Assembly: GCA_963969595.1 (NCBI GenBank)
Contig: OZ018409.1
Coordinates: forward strand, 13,282,520-13,346,519
Length of the DNA stretch: 64,000 nt
Reading direction: 5' to 3'
DNA from: Neckera pumila
Taxonomy: Eukaryota; Streptophyta; Bryopsida; Hypnales; Neckeraceae
The notes beneath the pieces are model-generated. The model made no database searches, was not told where the DNA came from, and saw only the letters and a program-made list of their open reading frames with translations. Position 1 is the stretch's first letter, and the number at the start of each line of letters is the position of its first letter. The translations under genes were made by a program, and so were the position numbers. Positions 11,623 through 20,713 of the stretch are shown in pieces.

Positions 11623-13132
11623 TTAGCACTTCACTTCCTTCAACGCGTCGCCGAAGTAAAGGAACGTCGGATCCGACTTTCCGTCCTTGTAGTAAGCAAA
11701 AACCATGGTGCCGTCGTCCTTCATGCTCTCACCAACAAAGCTGCAAACGCGGCCACACAGTATAAAAGGTTCAAAAACCCTCCCCGATACAAGAACATGT
11801 AAACGATACCACATAAAATAGATGCGCATCGTGCCGGACGCACTCCACTATCGGACAGACCTCGAACAAAATAAATATACGCCCCGTCTCGAGACTCAGG
11901 ACAGGAGCGAAAAGAGGACTCACAACTGCAGGTCGGACAGCTTCGAAAGCAAGAACTTCACCGCCGACTGGATGTCCTCCTTGAACGTGCCTTCACGCTC
12001 CTTGGGCACCAGAGGGGTCAAAGTCTTCAAGTACTTCTTCATGTACGCCATGAAGCCCTTCTTGTCGAAGGCAGGCTGCTCCTGCAGTCTGAACGTGTCA
12101 GTGATGTCGACCACTTTCACAGACTGGTCATTCACGCCCTCGTCCTCGCCACCACCTTCGGCGGAGGCATTGGCTCCAATCAAGGCATCGACATCCAGGG
12201 CGCCCTTCGTCACCCACTGCGCGCACACATCGCCAACAATTACAGAGTGTTATTTCCACAAACATGGCTGCGCGAGGTATCCTGGCCAACCCATCACTAC
12301 AAACACCACCAGAATGTCCCTAATCGACGATCCGAGAACCGATGATACGGCTTTCACGAAAAGGAAAATCGAAAACATACAGAATCGGATTCAGGCTTCA
12401 CAGAGCGTGAAATTCACGTCCTGACATCTGACTCTGCTGACAACATCACAAGCTTTTCTACAACAGCAGGCATGACGTTTCTGACACACCAGGTGGGCGA
12501 ACAAAAAACCTACCTTGCCCTCGACCTCCCAAAGCACACCATTGAAAAGCTCCTTGTAGGTGAAGGAGTCCGAGAGGAGCTCGTCACCTGCAAAAACGTC
12601 CGCTGTAGGTGAATACGAAAGCACACCGAAACAGGGGCAGCCACACACGTTAAAATCCACCACCTCTCTCGCGAAATCGCCACGGGCGATTCATCGCGAT
12701 CAATAGGCGCCCCACGCGAGGAAATTAGGAAAACAGCAAACCGGATGTCCCCGAAACGAACATCGACATCCGACATCAACAAAGCCAAGACGCGCGAGCA
12801 ACAACATCTCGACCGACCAAAAGCAACACCGCCTAAACCTCTCCAGCGACCAACACAAACCCTAACGATCCACGACGGACACCCTGCCCGGGGAAATCCG
12901 ACCGCAAACGCCACGACGAATGCGTTCCAGCTGCAAAACCGGCGCTACTCGCAGAACAGAGCAACGAAAAGAGCTCACAAACAAAGACGAAGAACAACCT
13001 CCGCCACAACCCTAACACACGCTTACACGCTCACAACTGACGGCACACGCAACCAAACGGCGCGAGATCGGGCTCGATGCAAAGGCGAGAGACGGGCGCA
13101 GCACCTGAAACCAAATCCTGGTACACCAACAT
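11623..13132 (-). CDS. TCTP: Translationally controlled tumor protein (TCTP), 4 exons
   Basis: Exons on the minus strand are 13132-13105, 12587-12514, 12216-11924 and 11740-11623. All introns are GT..AG and all junctions keep frame, giving 170 residues (plant TCTPs are about 168). The protein starts [18 protein letters not shown], continues [20 protein letters not shown], and has the TCTP1 signature [15 protein letters not shown]. It also has the [14 protein letters not shown] segment and the TCTP2-like [16 protein letters not shown], and ends DALKEVKC. The first exon codes only nine residues plus one base, then a 517-bp intron follows. TCTP is an abundant cytosolic growth-linked protein with an Mss4/Dss4-like fold that binds small GTPases and calcium and is linked to TOR signalling. 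The gene is far richer in GC than its surroundings. A partial copy of its 5' end lies at 20714-22750. Confidence 0.97.
12857..12865 (+). promoter_or_regulatory. Telo-box AAACCCTAA in TCTP intron 1
   Basis: The plant telo-box AAACCCTAA occurs on the plus strand within intron 1. A related ACAACCCTAAC lies near 13006. Telo-boxes are known near the 5' ends of plant translation-related genes, which fits TCTP. The duplicated segment keeps the motif at 20950-20958. Confidence 0.55.
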
Positions 13133-13502
13133 GGTGAGGCGACGGGAGATCCTCGGCAACGACGGGGCGGGGGGCGTGAAAGAGCGGAGCGGCGCCGCTG
13201 CTGCCTCGCAGAGATGCTTCTCAGGGAGACGAATGCCTGCCGAATTGAGAGCGGCGGCCGGCTATATCTCTCGGACGCACCTCGCGTCGCGCTGCTTGAA
13301 CTGGTTCTCCTCTCTACTGCTGCCGCTGCCGCGCGCTGCCATCCGTCTGCGATAGAGTTTATTGAGTGTAGCGTTTGGGCAAGTTCCTAACTCGAAGTTT
13401 GTTTTGGTCCTTCAGTTAGTGTTCTCTCTGTGGCCCTTCAAAGCACATTTTATATCTGATTGGGCACCCCACCGAGGCGTTATCACGTCCGTGTGCCGGT
13501 GC
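13133..13502 (-). promoter_or_regulatory. TCTP 5' UTR and promoter region
   Basis: This is a GC-rich stretch (to about 13350) immediately upstream of the TCTP start codon, with a GATATAGC TATA-like motif on the minus strand near 13260-13270. The whole region is conserved in the duplicated copy (21226-21328 plus 22499-22786). The transcription start was not determined. Confidence 0.45.
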
Positions 13503-14569
13503 CAAAGTTCAAAAAGTAAAAGTAAAAGTATTTTTTTACTTTGTAATTTGTATATGAAAATTTTGAAATTCAATGTCTTTTATATCGTGAGTCGGAATGC
13601 CACAAAACAAAGTCCGTGCATCCCTCCTCACAAAGAGCTTTCCATATGTACGAAGGACATGACTGCGGAATACACAGATACGAAGATCTCACCGCAACAA
13701 AGAAAAGAGAACAAAACAAACAACTTTGTTTAAGGTATGGACTAGTGTATTGCCACAATATGAGTAAAAGCAAGAGTAAAAGTAATTGCATAATCTTTTG
13801 ATTCACCAGAAACTTCAAAATTCAATATTTTTCCTACCGTGAGTTGGAACGCCACAAAACAAAGTCCATGCATTCCTTCTCATTGAGGGCTTTCCGACCA
13901 TTCGAAGAACGTGACTAGAGGACGTATGGTCCTGGAGATATCACTATAAGAAAAAAATAAAAATAAAAGCCTAATAAGGATGGAAGCTAATGTGGCCTAT
14001 GCAAATAAAAGTAAAAAGAAATCTAAGTTTTTAACCCATAAAAACTTTGAAATTTGAGAACTTTCACACCATAGGTCCAAACGTCACGAAACAAATCCCA
14101 TGCATCCCTCCTTGTAGAGAGCTTTCTAATGTTACCAAGAGTAAGACTGGAAGATGCACGGTTCCGGAGATCTTACCATAACGAACAAATAAAACAAAAC
14201 AAAACAAACAGATTAACTTAAGGTAATGGAGCTAGTGTGCCCTATGTCGTTGCTACAATCAAAATACAAGTGAATATAATTTTTTAATTGTTTAATCCAT
14301 AAAATCTTTGAAATTGAATAACTTTCACATTGGAGGTCCAAATGCCATGAAACTAAGCTTGTGCATCCCTCTTTGCAGAGAGTTTTCCAATGATACTCAT
14401 AGTGTGGCCTGTGCCGTTGCCACATAATAAGTAAAAGTAAAAAGAAAAGAAATTTCAAATTTTTTCATTCATAAAATTTTTTTAATTCAATACTTTTTTA
14501 CCCTGATTGAAATAAAGCCCTTACATCCCTTGTCGTTGAGGACTTTCTGATAGTATTCAGAACTTAGTT

Positions 14570-14791
14570 CACCACAAGAGAATGGGGTGTTTTTAGTGAG
14601 TCTTTAAGTATAGTCTTAGGCATCAGATTTTAAGTAATGACCTTTAAGGCAATTTTCAGCAAAATTTGACTAGAAATACATGTGATTTAAGTCAAATTTT
14701 GCTGAAAATTTCCTTAAAGGTCAATACTTAAAACCTTATGTCTAGATGTATACTTAAAAACTCACTTAAAACACCCCATTCTCTTGTAGTG
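14570..14791. mobile_element. CACTA-type fold-back MITE (222 bp)
   Basis: The right end read inward is CACTACAAGAGAATGGGGTG and the left end is CACCACAAGAGAATGGGGTG, a 20-bp match with one difference. The two arms stay complementary through about 95 bp each to a short loop near 14680. The CACTA terminus is diagnostic for the EnSpm/CACTA superfamily. The flanks GTT (14567-14569) and ATT (14792-14794) fit a decayed 3-bp duplication. The paralogous sequence near 26337 (AGAACTTGATTGG) lacks the element. Confidence 0.88.
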
Positions 14792-14861
14792 ATTGGAAGA
14801 TGCGCGGTTCCAAAGATCTCAACATAACAAACAAAACAAACAGTCTAACCTATGGTTTGGA

Positions 14862-15787
14862 TTTACCCCCTGATGAAGTCCCCTCGGAGGACATAATGGA
14901 TTTCGGGTAGGCTCTTATGGCTTCAATATTCATCTTGATTTTTGAAACTTTTCTAAAGATAAAAAAAAACAATAGTATTTTGGGGATACAATTTTTATTT
15001 CAATCGGTGCCCGAAAAAAAAGTTATGGCACAAAACTAAAGGGTTTTTTTCTGGTGTGGTGAGTAGAAACCTCCTCACACAAAAACATTTTAGAAAATTT
15101 TTAAAAACTTGTTTTCATTGATTGTAATATTATCTATACAGGAAGCTTTGATTCATTCCAATTGGATTTGTAATGTGAAAGTTATGGACAATCTTCTTTT
15201 TTAGGCCATTAGAGTATCTTCTTGTTAAAATAACCTATAGGATTCGTTTCTTTAATGCAATTTTCACAATTTTTCAAAAAAAATTGTTTGACAAGGTTGA
15301 GTTTGTTTGCTTAAATAATCTCACCATCTAGACTTATAGCGTTTCAATCCCATCTTAGAGCTATTAACAATTAAGATTTTCTTTTGATCTTGGACCTACT
15401 TCTATTTAACAACTTTTTGTAGAATGAAAATCAAGTATGCTTTTTTTGAAATCTTTTTCTAATACTTTTAACTCAATTCTTCAACACAAAAAAAAATTAA
15501 ATTCAAAGCCTACAATGCAAAAAGATTCTACAAATGGCAGTCAAAGTCATCTGATATTGTAGACGATTGTTAAAAAAAAATTCCCGACTTTGAATGCTAA
15601 TGTCCTCCAATTTGTACGGTCAAACTTTATGAAATTTTTATCACATGATTTGAGAAAAAGGAAATACAAGATCCTATGGTTAGATTCTGAAAAAATATGT
15701 TTTTGTATTTATTTAGATGAACATAGCAGAATTGGCAGTTTTAAGTCATTGTTTACAAGAAAATGGCCTTGGGATTTTAGAGATTAG
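14862..15787 (+). mobile_element. Diverged piggyBac-like MITE, older than the segmental duplication
   Basis: The left end begins TTTACCCCCTGATGAAGTCC and the right end is GGCCTTGGGATTTTAGAGA then TTAG, both recognisably related to the intact ends at 48979-49913. The same element is at the equivalent place in the duplicate (26414-27277), so it inserted before the duplication. Ends and target sites have decayed. Confidence 0.75.
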
Positions 15788-16330
15788 TGCCATTGCTACA
15801 ATATAATAAAATTAAAATAAAATAAACTATCTATTTTTTTAATTCATAAAAAAATTTGAAATTCAATATCTTTCTTACCAAGAGTCATAATGCCATGGAA
15901 CCAAGTCCATACACCCCTCGTAGTAGCAGAGAGCTTTCCAATAATACCACAAATGCGACTAGGGGACAGACGGTCCTACAGATCTCATTGTAACAAACAA
16001 ACAACTTAACTCAAGGTATAGACAAGTGTGCCTTGAGACATTGCCACAATCAAGAAATGAAAGGAACAATAATTTTCTCATATTTTCATTCATAGAAACT
16101 TTAGAAATCAATATCTTTTATATACAAAGAAGAGCAAAGGCTTTGTTGTGGTATGAGAGGCTGTGATCTTGATACAAATAGAAAGCTTCATACACAAAGG
16201 AATGTAAGGGCTTTGTTTTATGGTGTTTGAACATGCGACTTGAAAGTTGTTGTTTTTCCAAAATATAAGATAATTGAATTCAAGTTTTTAGTTTGTATAT
16301 ACTTTGAAACTCCATAATTTTTGTGCAAAC

Positions 16331-18450
16331 TAGAATAGCCAATACCATAGCTTTGAAAGTCCCAATTAAAGAATTTTGGGTACACAAAAGAATTCTAAAA
16401 GAAATCATGCTCATCTTTCTAATTAGAACAAACCTACCTTAAATATTTTGTAAACTTACAATCTAAAACCCCTCAAACAAATCCTAGTAGCAATGACCTA
16501 CAATCTACATTTGCTTCTACTCCAACCGCATAGAATCTTCTTCCAAAAAAGTATTATCACATCAAATCCTTAATATTTTAATAATAAACTAAATTATACA
16601 TAGCCTCCCTAGATATGTAGTTTTGGTGTCAATTGGCAACTTCATTTAGGTAGACAATGGGATTGAAAATAAACCCGTCCTCAATTTGCACAAGTTCTTA
16701 GATGGAATTGAAAAGTTATAAGAAGATTTTTCTTTCACTATCTCTTTTCAAATTTAGGTGAAAAAACAATGAAGCTTGATAACTTCCACTTTGAGGTTTA
16801 AAACACCGCAAAACTTTCCCTTCGTATTCATCATTGCTTTATGAAAATATAGTGCAGTAGCCTGTTGACCTAGCAAATATGGAAATTTCAAAGGCTTAAA
16901 GTATAATAGAGATGGGAGACAGAGTAACATATTGGAGTTATATAAGCTCTCTATCCAGAGCAATATATAAGTAAAGAGTGAGCAAACCGGCCTAAAGAAC
17001 CATGAACTTTTTTTTTTGTCAAAAACATTTAGAATTGCCATTTCTATTGTAGATAATAAAAGTTCTTCAAATTTATTTCTTATCCTATATCTAAACAAAG
17101 GATCCATATTTAATTGTAGGATTGAAGATACCTCAATAAAGACCTTCATTGCAAAAGGCTATTGTTGCAATATAATATCCACAACGTCAAAACTCTGGAT
17201 CTCTCATACGAAATAGCATAAATGCTTTTGGTGATTTGTCTCCAAAACCCAACTTGGTTGAAGGGACAAAGACAAGCCTATGGGAAATTTGAGGTTCGAT
17301 TTGAGTATTACCTTGCCAATCCCATCCCAATCTTGGTACTAGAATTCACTAAATCTTTCTTATTATAAAAAATTATGTGACAAAGGGATCAATAGAGATC
17401 AATAGAATTCACGTCCTCATCCACCAAGTGATCTCCCAACATTGGCAATATGGAAAAACCCGAAAAACTTTATGTTGAAACGCAATGCTCAAATGGCAGT
17501 TATAGGATAGAGAATTAAAGGGGCATAAATAAACAATTGTGTTTGGGATGTTCCACAAATGTTGCCCTCTAGATTGATCCATAAAGACCAAAGAGCCCAC
17601 AAAACTGCAGTTGAGGTTCTTGCTTTTTGAACCACAGAACTTGTGTGCTTCACACCATCTCAGTCAGTGGTGATGCTAGCTCCCGACCTCGAATGTAAAG
17701 CTCCAACTCTGCAATGTTTTGTGCTAATTCACAATTAAGAGTTTTTTTGCATGATAGACATTTCGGATTCACATGCTTGAAGATGTGTCCAAGCTTTATG
17801 TCCTTGGAATTAGAAAACTCCTACCTGATGTAATTCGGAGATCAATTTACTAGCTCTTGAGGTTTATTTTGTGCAAATATTGCATGAAATGAATACAAAA
17901 TCCTCCACAAATATTAAGTGCATATTTCGTGCAAATATACTACATTCCATTTTGTGCTAATGCTGCAAATACTGCAACTGTGGAGGAAATATTGAATGAG
18001 CAGTGAGGATAACTGTTCTATTCAAATGGCTACAGTTAGTGCAACAGTTTTTGAAATCTTTTTTTCTAGATTTTAAGAATACAGGGCTTCATTTCTTACA
18101 TACCCATTATGGCAGTGTGGGTATAAGAAGGAAAAGGGGTTCCAAGTTATACCGAGGAGCAACATTTGGTCTCGTGGGTTGCATGCACATATGCATGCAA
18201 GGAATTTGTCAATCGTCTTTTTGTAGGGATGCAAACTCATTCTTCCAGTTTTTCCAAGTGATATGAAGGCAACGATGGAGTTGTCCAAGTAAAGGATTTT
18301 CCACAAGTTTGTCAATTGCCAAAGAATTTAAGCAAAGTAGAAAATTGCAAACTGAGATTCCTTGGAAGTTGCTTCAGGATCAACTGAATTTCTTAGAAGG
18401 GTTTATTTCCGGCCACAACTGGCGATTTAGAAGTAGTCGCCCTCCTACTC
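16331..18450. other. Intergenic DNA, no gene recognised
   Basis: A 131-codon minus-strand frame (17149-16754) is the longest here. It is hydrophobic and AT-biased with no recognisable domain, and no homologous frame exists elsewhere in the window, so I do not call it. From 17400 to 18450 there are only short frames. Confidence 0.4.
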
Positions 18451-18697
18451 CAGGGTTGTCACCGTCACGTCACGTCTGGACGCACGTGAACGGTCTTTTC
18501 GTCCCGTCAACGGCTAGTTCATCCCTGTCAACAGCCAGTCCATCCAGGTCAACGAACAGGCTGTCCAAAAAAAAAGTCTTAATTTTTTTTTTCTTTTTGG
18601 TCTCAATGCCATCTTGACGCATCTCAACGCGTCCGTACCGTCGCCGACGGACATCTCAATGTGAAAAACCAATGTCACGTCAGGATGGACAACCCTG
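18451..18697. mobile_element. hAT-type MITE (247 bp)
   Basis: The ends are perfect 10-bp inverted repeats, CAGGGTTGTC at 18451-18460 and GACAACCCTG at 18688-18697. Just inside are complementary CACGTC/GACGTGAC stretches. CAG(G/T)G ends are typical of hAT elements. The flanking 8-mers TCCTACTC (18443-18450) and TCTTGTTC (18698-18705) match at 5 of 8 positions, all differences being transitions. It lies at the 3' edge of the gene relic at 18700-19985. Confidence 0.75.
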
Positions 18698-18699
18698 TC

Positions 18700-19985
18700 T
18701 TGTTCCAAATATTGCTCTATTAGCACTAATTTCTCAGTATGTAAAATGTAAGAAAGAAACTCTTGGAGTTCAACTAATGCTAAAAGATTGTTTTTGAAAT
18801 TCAACATCCTCCGGATTTGTGTCATAGCAAAAGGTGCAAAGAGCTCAAAAGGTGGTCTTAAGAGTCTTATTTTTGATGTTGTTCACAACATGAACCATTT
18901 CATCATAATAATCTGACGTATGAACCGCGTCATTGAGAATAAACATCCTAGTGGCCATGAGTTCAAGGACATCTTTAGTGACACCTGTTGCAACCTTTTG
19001 TGCTAGGAAAAGATTCTTTATGAATTCCTCCCATGTTTTCTTTTCCTTCTTCTTCAACCCCAACTTCTGCAAGAGCACCTTCCGAGCATCTTGGATAAGA
19101 ATCCTCCGTCAAGTGACGTATTGCAACTCTGCATTTGAAAGCATTCAGTGAATGAGTGACTGATATGTCTGCATCCGCTATTCATATGTCTACATCTGTT
19201 GCTGATATGTTTGCACCTGCTGCCAACATGTCTGCATATGCTGCCGACATGCTGTGTTTTTGCCCTCCAAAACAGAAACTCTTGAACGGAGCATCTCAAA
19301 ATCAACACCCTTGACTTTCAGCTGGGTTTGGAAATTGCGCAAGGATTGTTCCAATGTCTGCATTGATAAAATTTTGAACTTCAAAGTTAGTTTAAAAAAC
19401 CCTGAGCCTAGAGCCATAACAAAAAAGCTAGGCCATAAAAAATAAGATAGGATAATGCACAAGTCAACATATCCTTTTCTAACACAAAAGGAATGTTTGA
19501 AATACTTACCTCATTCTTAACGAGTGTGTCTGAAAGGGATGTCCGGTATGTCTTCACTTGGTTTTCAAATCCCAGCTTCATTTTATCATCCTTCGGAGAC
19601 GTTGCAAGCTATACAATCTGGAGCAAGTGACGTGAAGTTGAACTTCATATCCGAAACTGGAGAAGTAATATTCAAACGGCTGCAATAAATATCCGACACC
19701 TGAATGCACACCTGCTTCATCTCCAAATTCTTCAAATTGGCATTGAAATCTTCCCAAACCATCATCGTCAAGTTCATTGACCCTTTGGCATACTGGACAT
19801 AAATCGGTCTTTTGTTCTCAGGTGCAGATGGTAGAGTTGCTGAAGGGTCACCAACTTCTAAATCTTGCTGGATCACTCGAACTTCAACATCCATTAAACA
19901 TTTAGAAAATACACTTTTTCCACAAAAACAATACCAAAAAAAATGGAAACAGTTACTACAAAGGAGCAGTGTCAATTTGGACATT
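18700..19985 (-). pseudogene. Broken minus-strand gene of unknown family
   Basis: Coding-like segments follow one another on the minus strand. A block at about 19910-19590 (beginning MDVEVRVIQQDLEVGDPS) changes frame near 19585 into TSPKDDKMKLGFENQ, ending at a consensus donor GAG|GTAAGT near 19510. After an acceptor ATGCAG near 19365 come TLEQSLRNFQTQLKVKG, a coiled-coil segment and QHMQTCWQQVQTYQQQM. There follow two in-frame stops, then a lysine-rich block KLGLKKKEKKTWEEF with VTKDVLELMATRMFI (about 19075-18865). A one-base shift near 18862 joins this to FELFAPFAMTQIRRMLNF. Splice signals and charge pattern suggest a once functional gene. I do not recognise the family. It carries a hAT MITE at its downstream edge and a CACTA MITE at its upstream edge. 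Confidence 0.6.
19162..19256 (-). repeat. 21-bp tandem repeat coding a heptad repeat
   Basis: Units of 21 bp start at 19162, 19183, 19204, 19225 and (partial) 19246, with consensus GATATGTCTGCATCTGCTGCC on the plus strand in near-identical copies. On the minus strand each unit codes seven residues of the type QQMQTYQ, a coiled-coil heptad. Two of the units now carry stop codons. Confidence 0.8.
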
Positions 19986-20125
19986 TTTCTGTCAATTATT
20001 TGTCAATTTGGACATTATTTTGTCAATTTTTTTGTCAATTTGGATATTTTTTTGACATAATTCTATCAATTTGGACATTTTAGTCAATTAGGACGTGTCA
20101 ATTTGGACACTATTTTCTTGTAGTG
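19954..20125. mobile_element. CACTA-type MITE with repeated subterminal motif (172 bp)
   Basis: The right end read inward is CACTACAAGAAAATAGTGTC and the left end is TACTACAAAGGAGCAGTGTC. The interior is built almost entirely from GTCAATTTGGACATTTT-like repeats, about seven copies. Subterminal repeats in CACTA elements are transposase-binding sites. The flanks AGT (19951-19953) and AGC (20126-20128) fit a 3-bp duplication. Confidence 0.8.
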
Positions 20126-20713
20126 AGCTATGAAAACCTTCCCTGTAATTAGATCCAACACCAAACAACCAAAATCCAACTATTCAAAAAATATGAAGAT
20201 TCTCCATACCTTCTTCTTTTTGTTCTGTTTCTTCTCTTTCTTCTTCTCCTTCTTCTCCTGTCTTCGTTCAGGTCATGTTTTCTCCACAGTGTCCGACAAA
20301 ACCTGCCACAACCCACAATACCACCCAATCAAAAACACCCCAAACGGCCCAAAGATGCCCATGTCCAAATTCAAAACCTAGGCACATTTTCCTGCCAACC
20401 TTCTAAAAACCTAGCACACAAGCTCATGGAACTAAAACGGTGTAGGCTAATCGGCCAATGTCATCCCGCCCTAAAAAATCCAAAAAGTGTTATCACCGGA
20501 ACAAACCCTCACTATCTTGCTGAAGTATTAACAACAAATGTAGATTTAAATCTAGCATCAAATAAATAAAATAGGACTATGACTATCCCGTATTGTCCGT
20601 AGTACGGACCCCAAAATGAATGACAGTACAATTACTGGAAACAGCATGGACATTTTAGGTGCATAAATGATGAGATGAAATTGCTTGAAAAGAAAAGTAC
20701 CTTGTCCAACCCT
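20126..20713. other. Intergenic DNA, no gene recognised
   Basis: This contains a plus-strand pyrimidine-rich stretch (TTCTTC-type, about 20205-20270) and no supportable gene. It ends where similarity to TCTP intron 1 begins. Confidence 0.4.

Larger units (their letters stand above)
13503..16330 (+). repeat. Satellite-like tandem array, unit about 245 bp (interrupted)
   Basis: Diverged head-to-tail units each contain, in order: GTATGGACTAGTGTG-like, TTGCCACAAT, a run of AGTAAAAGTAAAAG, AAACTTTGAAATTCAATA, a GGAATGCCACAAAACAAAG block, GAGAGCTTTCC, and GAGATCTCACCGTAACAAAC with a poly-AAAC tail. Units begin near 13503, 13733, 13975, 14220, 14395, 15787 and 16015. The array is interrupted by the CACTA MITE at 14570-14791 and by the MITE at 14862-15787. 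It starts right behind the TCTP promoter and is duplicated with it. Confidence 0.8.

Noticed and set aside
11822..12424. 200-codon open frame on the plus strand
   Set aside because: It lies antisense to TCTP exons 2-3 and their introns; the minus strand carries the spliced, conserved protein.
12745..13137. 130-codon plus-strand frame, echoed as 161 codons at 20685-21170
   Set aside because: Both lie over TCTP intron 1 and exon 1 in antisense; the recurrence is explained by the segmental duplication, not by selection for protein.
13503..16330. Regularly spaced repeats considered as a CRISPR array
   Set aside because: The units are about 245 bp, diverged throughout, in a eukaryotic intron-containing context with no spacers or cas genes.
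16754..17149. 131-codon minus-strand frame
   Set aside because: No recognisable domain, AT-driven composition and no splice or promoter context to support it.
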